Shown here: positions 54,045-62,565 of the stretch, one piece after another
Position numbering within the stretch: the first letter of the stretch is position 1
Layout: each line of letters begins with the position of its first letter
Origin: JASHVB01 sp963780805
GTDB lineage: Bacteria > Pseudomonadota > Alphaproteobacteria > Acetobacterales > Acetobacteraceae
Reading direction: 5' to 3'
Assembly: GCA_963780805.1 (NCBI GenBank)
Contig: CAWADP010000012.1
Location: 234,477-298,476 of the forward strand
Length of the DNA stretch: 64,000 bases
Program-made: the position numbers and the translations under genes
Notes under the pieces: generated by a model
What the model was told of the DNA's origin: nothing
Seen by the model: the letters and a program-made list of their open reading frames with translations, nothing else
The model's database searches: none

Positions 54045-55283
54045 TCACGGGATCACCATCGTTTCGCCGTCCGCGAGGCGGCAGACCGGACCGAAGCCGT
54101 GAGACTCCTCGTCCCATTTGATGCCGTGGACCGGTACAACCATCTTCGGGCGAACGGCGGCAGCAAAGGCCCGTAAATCCGCCGGGGAGGCGTGGCCGCT
54201 GGTGTGGATATAGGCGATGCTGGCTCCGGCTGATTTGCACCAGTCCAACGGCTCAGAGTGGTAAGGGTCGGACAGATAGCCACGCCACATGGAGAAATTG
54301 TACGCATCATCGGCAGTCGGCACCACGCCGGAGCGCTGATAATCGCCGATGAGCGCCCGGCGTAGCATTATGACGTGGCGGCTATCGACGAGTTTCTTCG
54401 CAGAGATGCCAAACGGAACCATCCTTTCGACGAATCCCTCGCGGCCCATGCTGCGGTAGTAGCTGCCAAGCCCCCTCGTCACGACCACCTTCAGGTTCGG
54501 AAAGCCCGGGCGTGGCAGGCCGGTGCCTTCCGCGATGCGATCGAGCACATCGGCGACGTAGAGGTCGATTGCAAGCGTCCGGTTGGTGCGTTTGGCGGCC
54601 CGGTATAGGGTCACCGTGCGATCGATGTTCTGGCCAGACCAGGAGACAAAGACGCGGCCCTTCGTTGCCTTGAACAATTCGACGAAATCGCGCTCGACCT
54701 CTTCCTCAGATTTCACCGGTTTATCCGATCCGAGATTCGTTCCCTCAGTCAAAAGCACATCGATGTCCGCCGGTGGCTTGGCCATCATCCGATCGACGAG
54801 CGCGGATTTGCGGCCGTGCCGGCGAAAATCGCCCGTATAAAGAATCCGCTTTCCGGCCGTCTCGACCAGCAGCATGTAGGCGTCGAAGGCCGAGTGGTCT
54901 GTGAGCATCGGGGTAATGATGAACGGCCCGATCGAGAAAGGGCCGGATCGGCTGTCCCAGGTCTCGAAGGTCCGGGCGAGCGGCCGACGTGTGACGTCGC
55001 CAGTAACAGCGATCAACTTTGCCGAGCCGGCCCCCGTCCAAATCGGCCACGCGGGGGGGATCTCCTGGACAAGCCCCCAATGATCTTGGTGGGGATGACT
55101 GATGAGGACGTTGGCCACGCCAGTCCGATCGAGCGACGTTGGCAGCAGGCCGGTGGCGCCGTCAGGGGCATCTAGCGGGCGACCGGCATCGAGGATGAGG
55201 CGGTCCCCGTCCGGGTGCGCGATCTCGATGCAACTCCCACCAATCTGCTGGGTGCCACGATGGACCGTGAGGGATACGGTCAA
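54045..55283 (-). CDS. Beta-CASP-type metallo-beta-lactamase fold hydrolase
   Basis: This 412-residue protein is a predicted RNase J/CPSF-like nuclease. Metal ligands are visible in LISHPHQDHWG (H63, H65, D67, H68), TDHSAFDAY, ILYTGDFRRHG (Asp) and the C-terminal VPVHGIKWDE; IHTSGHASPADL is the beta-CASP His motif. It would cleave RNA or DNA 5'-exo or endo. The only start is TTG at 55283 (GAGG upstream), which overlaps the stop of the upstream gene as TTGA, so translation is coupled. The family is normally housekeeping; here it sits in an accessory two-gene unit. Confidence 0.82.
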   Translation of the reverse strand: MTVSLTVHRGTQQIGGSCIEIAHPDGDRLILDAGRPLDAPDGATGLLPTSLDRTGVANVLISHPHQDHWGLVQEIPPAWPIWTGAGSAKLIAVTGDVTRRPLARTFETWDSRSGPFSIGPFIITPMLTDHSAFDAYMLLVETAGKRILYTGDFRRHGRKSALVDRMMAKPPADIDVLLTEGTNLGSDKPVKSEEEVERDFVELFKATKGRVFVSWSGQNIDRTVTLYRAAKRTNRTLAIDLYVADVLDRIAEGTGLPRPGFPNLKVVVTRGLGSYYRSMGREGFVERMVPFGISAKKLVDSRHVIMLRRALIGDYQRSGVVPTADDAYNFSMWRGYLSDPYHSEPLDWCKSAGASIAYIHTSGHASPADLRAFAAAVRPKMVVPVHGIKWDEESHGFGPVCRLADGETMVIP

Positions 55284-56305
55284 CGACGCGCCTCTAGCGT
55301 CATCTGATTCAAGGAGTGAACCATTTGCACGTGAAGGCCCATATTGCGCAGCTTGTCCAGGTGTCCATTTTTCGTGAACGCAAGGCTGCTTGTGTGACTA
55401 TCTCTGGTGCGATCATCTATCAAAAGGCGGGGCTCGTCATCGACAAGGAGCGAGGGCGCGTCCGGCGCTGCCGCAGCGATAATGCCTGACCCGAGTTCCT
55501 CAATTCCGGGATTCACGCGCGTCGCCAGTCTGCGGAACGCGACCAGCAGGCGGCAGGTGTTCTGGTAAGCACAAGCGACCAATTCGCGGTGATTGGCGTG
55601 ACGTAGCCAGCTTGTGTATTTCGTGAGCTGATCAATGACTTTGGGAGAAATGTCGTCGCCCCGGCAACGGGCGCGCGCGTCGTCAACGAGCTTCGCTTCC
55701 CAGAACACGATCCGCCAGCCATTGCCGACCGGTTCAATCGCAACGAGGTCCATTCGAGGCGCTATCCGCTTCTTCGGATCGAGCGAGTAGGCTGGTAGCG
55801 CCATTTCAAGATCAATCGTGTCGGGGTTGCGGGCGACGATCAAGTCAACGAACCGCTTCTCTTTGCCGACATACTTATTGGCATTGGCAATCCAGCCGTG
55901 CAGGTCGGCAAGGCCCCCGTACGCTCGACACCCGCCTGTTTCCTTGTCCGGGAATCCCGCCGACGTCAGGGTGAGGTACGCTTGACCGCTGCCCTTGTCT
56001 CCGTGGATATACTTGTTGTGGATACGGGCCTGGAGTCCGCCACCGCTACCGAAGCCGATTTTTGCAACCGACTGGCCACCCCGATAGAGGTTCAGATACC
56101 CGCGGCGGACGGCCAAGCGGAGTCGCTTGGGATCCTCCTCCAGCATCTGACCGTTTGAGACGAGTTTGTGTGCTTCGGTCATATCCCGGTGAATCGCATC
56201 GCCCGCCGGTCTCCAGTCGAGAAGCATGTCTGTGAACCAAGGGTTTTCCTGGAGAAGCTGATCGCTGATCAACTCGTTGGAAAACGTGCGTGCAAACGTC
56301 GACAT
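55280..56305 (-). CDS. Hypothetical protein with PD-(D/E)XK nuclease-like core, paired with beta-CASP protein
   Basis: I do not recognise the family of this 341-residue protein. Residues about 165-206 look like a restriction-endonuclease core: E167 in TIDLEMALPAYS, D186 in RMDLVAIEPV and E203-x-K205 in VFWEAK on the next strand. The front 150 residues (YLNLYRGGQSVAKIGFGSGG, then GLADLHGWIANANKYVGK) and the tail (SSLAFTKNGHLDKLRNMGL) could serve as recognition parts. GGGAG precedes the ATG at 56305. It overlaps the beta-CASP gene downstream and lies 23 bp after a broken Phd gene. Confidence 0.7.
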   Translation of the reverse strand: MSTFARTFSNELISDQLLQENPWFTDMLLDWRPAGDAIHRDMTEAHKLVSNGQMLEEDPKRLRLAVRRGYLNLYRGGQSVAKIGFGSGGGLQARIHNKYIHGDKGSGQAYLTLTSAGFPDKETGGCRAYGGLADLHGWIANANKYVGKEKRFVDLIVARNPDTIDLEMALPAYSLDPKKRIAPRMDLVAIEPVGNGWRIVFWEAKLVDDARARCRGDDISPKVIDQLTKYTSWLRHANHRELVACAYQNTCRLLVAFRRLATRVNPGIEELGSGIIAAAAPDAPSLLVDDEPRLLIDDRTRDSHTSSLAFTKNGHLDKLRNMGLHVQMVHSLNQMTLEARR

Positions 56306-56328
56306 GGCGGCTCCCGGTACAGAGTCGT

Positions 56329-56758
56329 TTATTCTCCTGAGGGCGGGAGAAATTTACACCTGGGGTCAAGAAAGTGCGGGTGTGGCCACGGGGCAACACC
56401 CGAACAATGGCACGGCGAGCGCACGGCTCCGGCGATCGAACAGCACGTGGTTGGCTCTTCCACCGTCATCGATCGGGACTCATGCCAGACGCTGAGGCGG
56501 TCGGTTCGACGCCACTCAGTGTCTTTCAAAATCTGGTCGATCTTGATCCGGTTTAAGGCTTTGTTCGCCACTTCTTCATCACCCTGTGACCGCCAATCTG
56601 TCTTTCCTCGGGCATCCGGGCGAACAGTCAGTCGCTTATACTCCTCCACCGCGATGACCATCACCACGCCGCGCCCATGCTTCTCGATCAGCACCGGCTC
56701 TACGCGCGCGGTGTCAATCACCAGCCCCGAAAGCGTTCTTCGCCTCGCGCGCCGACAT
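56329..56758 (-). pseudogene. Phd/YefM-type antitoxin, +1 frameshift
   Basis: From ATG 56758 the sequence reads MSAREAKNAFG. After deleting one G of the run at 56725-56728 it continues LVIDTARVEPVLIEKHGRGV then VMVIAVEEYKRLTV, the Phd/YefM DNA-binding antitoxin core. The tail to 56329 is longer than usual and not conserved-looking. Phd proteins repress their own operon and neutralise a toxin. No Doc, RelE or PIN toxin follows; the next gene is the PD-(D/E)XK-like protein. Confidence 0.65.
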
Positions 56759-57257
56759 GGTTTTTCATGGCCGAATCCGGCGGCACTCCATTGCGCCATT
56801 AAGGGCAGAATGGCTCTTTTCGGCAAGCTGTTTCGGTTGCGGCCGGGAAGGGTGCAGCGCGCGGTTTTCGGGGGCTGTAAGGACGGTTCAGCGACGGCAA
56901 GATAAAAGCGTTGCTGTCGGTGGTCGGTTTTTGTTCGTCCGATCAGCGGGTTATGGCGTTCTCGGTTAGAAGGGTCTGCTGGCGCTACATGAAGAATCAT
57001 CAATGATATCAATGTCGTTTGCGCCATCCAACATTGCTTTCGGGCGGTTCGTTATCGGCGAAAGCTGGACGGCAAGGGAAAAGCTTGGCTATCCGGCGCG
57101 CGTATGTGATTGGGATAGTTGAGCCTTTCAGCGACCTAGCAAGAATGCCCTGCCAGCCGTTTTCCCAGAACGCTTGTGATTTCAACGGACAAAGCGCCAT
57201 CCGCCCCGGCCGGCTATTTTGCTTGTTTATGTTGCTTTAATCTGATAACTATCTGCC
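56759..57257. other. Stretch without a supported gene
   Basis: Noticeably lower GC than most of the window. It should hold the divergent promoters of the Phd-led operon (minus strand) and the toxin-antitoxin pair (plus strand). No protein-like frame is seen. Confidence 0.5.
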
Positions 57258-57614
57258 GTGACGGAGGCACGCGACCCGACCCTCGACGTGCTGCTGGACC
57301 TCGACGGGCAGGTTCTCGTCGTGGACCCGGAGGGTGGCCACTGGGTCCGCTTCGTCGTGACGCGATTGCCGGCGTCGCCGGAGAAGCCGCACGGGCTGGA
57401 CTACTCGCTGACGCTGCACGGGCCGAACGGCGAGCGGCTGGTCGGCTTCGACAATGCCCATCCGGTGGCGCGGCAGAAGCGCGGCGAGCCGCAGGACCAT
57501 CGCCACCGGCTGCGCACGATCAGGCCTTACGAGTACCAGGACGCGGCAACATTGCTCGCGGATTTCTGGGAGACGGTGGACGCGGTGTTGCGAGAGAGAG
57601 GAGTGATCCCATGA
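57258..57614 (+). CDS. Toxin TumE-like (DUF6516 family)
   Basis: This 118-residue protein reads LDLDGQVLVVDPEGGHWVRF, then KPHGLDYSLTLHGPNGERLV, GFDNAH and YEYQDAATLLADFWETVDAV, which is the DUF6516 family annotated as toxin TumE of type II systems. The activity is not established from sequence. It starts at GTG 57258. Its stop overlaps the antitoxin start by ATGA. Confidence 0.72.
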   Translation: MTEARDPTLDVLLDLDGQVLVVDPEGGHWVRFVVTRLPASPEKPHGLDYSLTLHGPNGERLVGFDNAHPVARQKRGEPQDHRHRLRTIRPYEYQDAATLLADFWETVDAVLRERGVIP

Positions 57615-57988
57615 CGACGTTAAAGGTGGGCATCGCCAGCTACGAGGACATGAAGGCCCGCACCATGGCGGTGGCACGCGGCGAGCGGCGTGTCGCGGCC
57701 GCCGAGCCGAAGGTGTGGTTCACTTCGACGGAATCCTTTGCCAAGGTCCTGTCGGCCGGCAATCGGGAGCTGCTGCGCGTCATCGCCGAGAAGGCGCCTG
57801 GCTCGCTCGACGAGCTGGCCCGGATCACCGGCAAGGCTAAGTCCAACCTCTCCCGCACGCTGCGGACCATGGAGGGCTACGGCCTGGTTCGCCTCGAACG
57901 GGGCGAGCGGGGCCGCATCACGCCGAAGGTCATGCACGACCGGGTGGAACTCGATTTGCCGCTTACACTGTCGCGCAAGGCAAGCTGA
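57611..57988 (+). CDS. Antitoxin TumA-like (MarR/HTH type)
   Basis: This 125-residue winged-helix protein (RELLRVIAEKAPGSLDELAR, then ITGKAKSNLSRTLRTMEGYG and LVRLERGERGRI) is the usual partner downstream of DUF6516 toxins. It should bind the toxin and repress the pair. The ATG at 57611 is fixed by the ATGA overlap. Confidence 0.75.
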   Translation: MTTLKVGIASYEDMKARTMAVARGERRVAAAEPKVWFTSTESFAKVLSAGNRELLRVIAEKAPGSLDELARITGKAKSNLSRTLRTMEGYGLVRLERGERGRITPKVMHDRVELDLPLTLSRKAS

Positions 57989-58236
57989 GCCATGACCGCT
58001 TGGCGGCCAGACGGCCGGACCGTCGCCAGGCCGTCAAGGCTGGCGCGTTCCGCGCCACCGCTGCGCGGCTACGGCCTTGACCGCCTGTCGCCGGCCCGGC
58101 GAAGGCTTGCCGAGCGATCATGGTTCAAAGTGAGCGCGATCGCTCCCTTCCTCACTGTCTTGTCGGGAGGGAGAAGGGTATTGCCGGATAGACATGGGTT
58201 CTTCGCTTGGAAGTCACTCGGCGCGATGCTGCTGAG

Positions 58237-58455
58237 ATGTCCCAACCACGCATCACCTTCGGCGTCTTGCCCGACGATTTTTACGTCCAGTTCCAACCCT
58301 GGCCTCGCATCGGCCGGCCGCCGAAGCATGATCTCTCGGCCTGGACCGTCACGGACGATTGGCCCGAGCGCGTTCCGGTTACGCAAGCCGAGGTGGACGT
58401 GTTCGAGGCCTGGTCCGGCGACCTCTTCGATGAATTGTTCGGGGCCGGCCGATAA
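58237..58455 (+). CDS. Small conserved protein next to serine recombinase
   Basis: This 72-residue protein (MSQPRITFGVLPDDFYVQF, then PWPRIGRPPKHDLSAWTV and FEAWSGDLFDELFG) lies 18 bp upstream of the recombinase fragment. A similar small gene commonly precedes large serine recombinases on mobile elements (family recall). Function is unknown, possibly a recombination factor. The frame is open to TTG 58207. Confidence 0.55.
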   Translation: MSQPRITFGVLPDDFYVQFQPWPRIGRPPKHDLSAWTVTDDWPERVPVTQAEVDVFEAWSGDLFDELFGAGR

Positions 58456-58473
58456 TCTGAGCGGAGTTTTGCC

Positions 58474-58771
58474 ATGACCGTGCCGTTGCGCGCCGCCCTC
58501 TACCTGCGCGTCTCGACGGCGCGGCAGGCTGAACACGATATCTCCATCCCCGACCAGCGCCGGCAGGGCGAAGCCTACTGCACCACGCGGGGCCACCAGC
58601 TCGTCGAGACCTTTGTCGAGCCGGGTTCGACCGCAACGAACGACCGCCGACCCGAATTCCAGCGGATGATTGAAGCCGGCTCGGCGAAACCCGCTCCGTT
58701 CGACATCGTGCTCGTTCATTCGTTCAGCCGCTTCTTCCGCGACCATTTCGAACTCGAGTTCTATGTCCCTC
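58474..58771 (+). pseudogene. Large serine recombinase, N-terminal fragment cut by an IS
   Basis: The resolvase-type catalytic domain starts PLRAALYLRVSTARQAEHDI, with the nucleophile serine in RVST, then IPDQRRQGEAYC and VHSFSRFFRDHFELEFYV, where homologs continue with RK. The frame then enters the insertion sequence. The rest of the recombinase (zinc ribbon and DNA-binding part, 400 or so residues) is not found beyond the IS, so a deletion accompanied or followed the insertion. Confidence 0.8.
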
Positions 58772-60256
58772 GTGAGTTCAGGGTTCTAGCCCAATCTCGG
58801 CTTAGGAGGCGAGCCGGAATGCCTCCATTCTATTGGTGTCCTGTCGTCCGATGACGAATTTCGCGAAGCTGTTGCCAGGGGCGGCATTCAGGAGAAATTC
58901 CGGCAGGCTGTGGCGCAGCGCATTGGCGACGACCAGCTCGGAGGGCGGGATCCCGGGCCGGATGGTGCGCAGCCAGGAGCCGAAGGCGTCCCAGACGCGC
59001 TGCGGGAAGGCGACGGCCAGGTACTGAAGCAGTCCCTGACAGACGACAGCCGCCTGGATGAAGGCGTGGTAGGCGTGCAGCTTGCGCCTGACGGCGTCGC
59101 GGTATTCGGGCGAGGCGCGATGGAGATGCTGGTTGCCGCCCCGGCGGCGCAGCGGCTTCATGTCGGACATCCAGAAATGGTAGCTGAACGCGCCAATCAG
59201 CCGCACCGCCTGCTTGAACGTGTGTTCGATCTTGAAGCGCAGGCCGTAGAGGCGAATGATCTCGACGGCCGCCAAGGAGGTGTCGGTGGACATCAGGAGG
59301 CAGCGACCTCTGGTGGGATGGATCACGGCCACAAAGCGCACGAGCCGGCCGGCCGGGCGCCACAGCAGGTCGCGTACCCTATATTGGATGACCACCCGGC
59401 GCTCGCCGTAGACGGGACTGTTGACCTGTTGGCGGCCCTTGGGGTCTTGCAGCAGGGATTTCAGCTTGACCTTGCGGCCATAGACCCTTGGCCGGCCCCT
59501 TTTGCGCGGTCCGCGCTGCTGATGGGCGGTGTAGGCGACGGCGTTGGACTTCACCCGGGTGACCAGGTGGTTGTTCTGTTCGAGCAGGCCGGCGACGATC
59601 TTGCGCGCGGCATAGTAGGCGTCGGCGACGAAGTAGCAGGGTTGTGCGATGGCGACGATGCCGAGGAGGGCGAGCATCTTGTCGAGCAAGGTGCGGCGGT
59701 CGCGATTGGACCACACCACTCCCTCGTGGATGCGGATGGCGAGCGGCACGGCGAAGACGCTGGCGGCGGCCTGCACCAGCAGGCTCACTGCCTGGAGGGA
59801 GTGTCCCATGATGTATTCGGGTTTGGTGTTTGACTCTGACTGCTGATGCAGGAGTTTGACACCCGGCATCTTGCGGCCGCGCTTCGGCACCTTGATGCCG
59901 TCGCCGACCAGGACATACCTTCCGTTGACGCGCAGCGGCTGGGGGAACAGCCGCAGCACCGTCTGCGTCCACAGCGCGGCGAGCCGGTCGAGCTTGACGG
60001 CGGGGCTGTGGAAGTGATCGACCAGCTTGTTGTAGAAGCGAGCCTCGAGCTTCAGCGCGCGCACGAGGCTGGTCACGCCGAGCAGTTCGGTGCGCACGGT
60101 GAAGCCTGCGACGGCGGTGGCGAACCAGAGGAAGGTGCGCAGTCGGGAGAACGCCGGGCGGAGCCGCCGGATCGCATTCCACCAGGGTATCCACAGTGAC
60201 ATCGGGCCAGCTCGTTGCTGTTTCTGACGAACGATGCTCGTTACCCCGGCACTCAC
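58772..60256 (-). mobile_element. Insertion sequence with DDE transposase
   Basis: The element is bounded by imperfect inverted ends: GTGAGTTCAGGGTT at 58772-58785 and the complement of GTGAGTGCCGGGGT at 60243-60256 (11 of 14 matches). One long transposase gene fills it. No target-site duplication is seen (flanks CCCTC and TGTCG), fitting a later rearrangement on the right side. Confidence 0.65.
58802..60202 (-). CDS. DDE superfamily transposase (IS4/IS701-like)
   Basis: This transposase of about 466 residues has a hydrophobic N-terminus (TFLWFATAVAGFTVRTELLG), GDGIKVPKRGRKMPG with the first catalytic Asp, FVADAYYAARKIVAGLLEQN with the second, and YGLRFKIEHTFKQAVRLIGA carrying the catalytic Glu (the Y-x-R-F-x-I-E-x-x-F motif). 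It appears complete, so the element could be active. ATG 60202 (MSLWIPWWNAI) is preferred over the longer frame to 60256. Confidence 0.82.
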   Translation of the reverse strand: MSLWIPWWNAIRRLRPAFSRLRTFLWFATAVAGFTVRTELLGVTSLVRALKLEARFYNKLVDHFHSPAVKLDRLAALWTQTVLRLFPQPLRVNGRYVLVGDGIKVPKRGRKMPGVKLLHQQSESNTKPEYIMGHSLQAVSLLVQAAASVFAVPLAIRIHEGVVWSNRDRRTLLDKMLALLGIVAIAQPCYFVADAYYAARKIVAGLLEQNNHLVTRVKSNAVAYTAHQQRGPRKRGRPRVYGRKVKLKSLLQDPKGRQQVNSPVYGERRVVIQYRVRDLLWRPAGRLVRFVAVIHPTRGRCLLMSTDTSLAAVEIIRLYGLRFKIEHTFKQAVRLIGAFSYHFWMSDMKPLRRRGGNQHLHRASPEYRDAVRRKLHAYHAFIQAAVVCQGLLQYLAVAFPQRVWDAFGSWLRTIRPGIPPSELVVANALRHSLPEFLLNAAPGNSFAKFVIGRQDTNRMEAFRLAS

Positions 60257-60342
60257 TGTCGCGACGTTGAATCCCTTGTGATCGACGATGACTTTATCGT
60301 GAGCTTCGCGACAGCGGTGACCAGCGGTGCTATGCTCATCCG

Positions 60343-60726
60343 ATGGGCAAGCGGCACGCGAAATCCCCGTTCGAGGACAACCCCGTCATCGACGGAATCC
60401 TCGAATGGATGGACGCACCCGAGGGACAACAGTCGATCGAGGCGCTCGATCTGGTGTTCGATGCACTGGAACATGCCGGCGTCGACGCCAGGCAGCGCAA
60501 GATCGTCTGGGCCGACGGGAAACTTCTATCGATCGGGCAATCGGCGGAGCGCATCCACGCTGAGCATCCGGGCGTGCCTCGCGACCTGATCGAAACTCAC
60601 GTGCTGGGTTGGCTGGAAAGCTGTGTGCCGGAATCCTGTTCCGAACGCCAGATCGCGGAACTCGACCGGCTCATCGAACCGTGGCTCGACGACTATGAGC
60701 GCACGTCACGAGCCGCCAGAAAGTAA
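60343..60726 (+). CDS. Conserved hypothetical protein
   Basis: This 127-residue acidic, helical protein (MGKRHAKSPFEDNPVIDGI, LVFDALEHAGVDARQRKIVW, IETHVLGWLESCVPES) looks like a real family protein but I cannot name it. It lies just outside the IS and its end overlaps the convergent next gene by 34 bp. Confidence 0.55.
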   Translation: MGKRHAKSPFEDNPVIDGILEWMDAPEGQQSIEALDLVFDALEHAGVDARQRKIVWADGKLLSIGQSAERIHAEHPGVPRDLIETHVLGWLESCVPESCSERQIAELDRLIEPWLDDYERTSRAARK

Positions 60727-61235
60727 CCGAGAACTCGGCACTCTCGAGTGAAGTAGTAAACCGCCCAAAATACGCCCATGTCGCCTGCAAACGCCGGGAC
60801 AGCCCCCAAGAAACCGACATCGTGTGGCTTCATCAGCGCATCCACTTCGGGGCACAGCGCCAGCATTCCGGCACGCTTGTCGTAAGCGATCGAATATTCG
60901 CGAACAAGGAGCAAGGGGTAGCCTAGTCCCACCTGACCATACGCGACCCGATAAACATCAGGGCCCGATACGGTCGACGAGGGGTTCAGTTCACGCCCTT
61001 CGTTATGTTTTGCGAAGGCAGGATTGGCCTGAACTTTTTCGAATATCTGCCCCATGCTCTTGCCGTCCGCGAAGTACACACCGAGGTAGATCTGGCCTGC
61101 TCCATCGCCGGCAATCACTTTGCCGATGCGAATATTCGCGCCATGGCGGGCATAGATGCCACCCAACGTTTGCGCCATCGTCAACGCGGTCTTCCCGGGG
61201 TTCGGTTTCGCTAACCGGACCGATGCGAATGACAT
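60693..61235 (-). CDS. Hypothetical protein, about 180 residues
   Basis: This compact protein with alternating strands and helices (MSFASVRLAKPNPGKTALTM, then QIYLGVYFADGKSMGQIFEK and REYSIAYDKRAGMLALCP) resembles small ferredoxin-like-fold enzymes, but the family is not recognised. An excellent GGAGGACACTC ribosome site fixes the start at 61235. Confidence 0.6.
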   Translation of the reverse strand: MSFASVRLAKPNPGKTALTMAQTLGGIYARHGANIRIGKVIAGDGAGQIYLGVYFADGKSMGQIFEKVQANPAFAKHNEGRELNPSSTVSGPDVYRVAYGQVGLGYPLLLVREYSIAYDKRAGMLALCPEVDALMKPHDVGFLGAVPAFAGDMGVFWAVYYFTRECRVLGYFLAARDVRS

Positions 61236-61707
61236 GAGTGTCCTCCATTTGTTTCGTTAACCGACACTTCCCCAAACGCCCGGCCTATCCAGGCACTGGG
61301 ACTGAACGATCGCGGTTCCACGCCATCGCGCTGCGATACGATCAATTCACGAACGTCGATGTCTTTGATCCAGATCAAACGTCATCCGCCGTTCGGGCGG
61401 CGTCCAATATCGGCCATATTCCACGGCAGCCGTTCACGTATGCAATTGACGGCATGATCGGCGACGATGCTGATCAGGGCCGCTCGGGAAGGACGGCTAT
61501 CCACCCATTGCGGCGGCAGGGTGACCGCGGCGGCTACCGCCGGAATCGACCCAAAGAGGACGTTCCGCGCCGTTAGCACCACGCGATGCCGGCCGAGAGT
61601 GGGCCCTCTGCTTCAACCGCTTGAAGCGCCAAGCCAGCTACCTACGGCGCCGCTGCCGATCTGCGCCTGGGCATCGCAGCCATCGCGTCGTTACGTCTGG
61701 TGACGAC
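61236..61707. other. Stretch without a supported gene
   Basis: No protein-like frame is seen. It separates the 180-residue hypothetical from the end of the Septu-like pair. Confidence 0.5.
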
Positions 61708-62562
61708 CTAAGCTGGCATCGCCGCAAAGGGCACGTCCGTACAGAAGTAATCTGACTGGCTAAGAGCCTCATAAGCAGCAACTTCCCAGCTATTCTTGCC
61801 ATTCTTCCGATATGATCTTGCCTCCGCCTTGAGGTGCTCCCGCACCCCGGTTGGGCCGTCATCCCTGAACAGTTCGGCTATCCGCAGTAGGATATTGGAA
61901 ATCAGCCGTCCTCCTTGGGACGCAAAAAGCTCATTCAGGTGCAAGGCGTCGAAATGGGACAGCACGCGTCGCTTGGTGATTTCCGGCCAGTGGTCTGGGG
62001 GACTGGCATAGAACGTCATGCCGGGTGGATCGCCAGGAACAACCTCGGCAAACAGCCATGTCTCGTTATCCACACGGTCAAAGTACGGGTGCAAGATCTC
62101 GTCCGCCGAGGTATCACCCTGTTTCGTGCCTTTCCACCTGTTACAGTCACTGCAGCTGGGTACTAGGTTTGCAGGTGTAAGAGCCAACTTGGGGTGGTTT
62201 GCCTTCGGTAAATAATGATCAAGTGTCGATACGGTCATATGGCCGCAATATGGGCAGATACGATGCGGAGCCGATGATCTTATCAAATCATAATAATGAC
62301 GGCGCGGAGATGAGCCTCTTCTTGCGAGGCTCCCATCGTAGATTTGGCTCATTTCATTCGCGTCAACTTCACCAGCGTGCGAATTTCCAGGAGTGCGGTA
62401 AATCGTGCCAAGACTGCCCCTAAGAAGGTAATCTTCTTCAGCCTGCATGATCTCGACGCGGGCACGCGTCAGGCGGCCTGACAAACCCCGGTCAGCGATG
62501 TGTCGCGCGCAGGCGAGCAGCACCGGCTCAACCCGAATGGCCGGTAGTGACAGCCCTTTCAT
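61708..62562 (-). CDS. HNH endonuclease, PtuB-like (Septu-type)
   Basis: The HNH core of this 284-residue protein reads RICPYCGHMTVSTLDHYLPK, then NLVPSCSDCNRWKGT: two CxxC zinc pairs (103/106 and 137/140) and the catalytic His in DHYLPK. This arrangement and the ATPase gene directly upstream match the ptuA-ptuB organisation of Septu anti-phage systems, in which the HNH nuclease is the effector. It starts 3 bp after the ATPase stop, so the genes are co-transcribed. Confidence 0.78.
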   Translation of the reverse strand: MKGLSLPAIRVEPVLLACARHIADRGLSGRLTRARVEIMQAEEDYLLRGSLGTIYRTPGNSHAGEVDANEMSQIYDGSLARRGSSPRRHYYDLIRSSAPHRICPYCGHMTVSTLDHYLPKANHPKLALTPANLVPSCSDCNRWKGTKQGDTSADEILHPYFDRVDNETWLFAEVVPGDPPGMTFYASPPDHWPEITKRRVLSHFDALHLNELFASQGGRLISNILLRIAELFRDDGPTGVREHLKAEARSYRKNGKNSWEVAAYEALSQSDYFCTDVPFAAMPA

Positions 62563-62565
62563 CGC

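Noticed and set aside
58772..60256. Target-site duplication for the insertion sequence
   Set aside because: The bases flanking the inferred ends do not match on the two sides, so none is reported.
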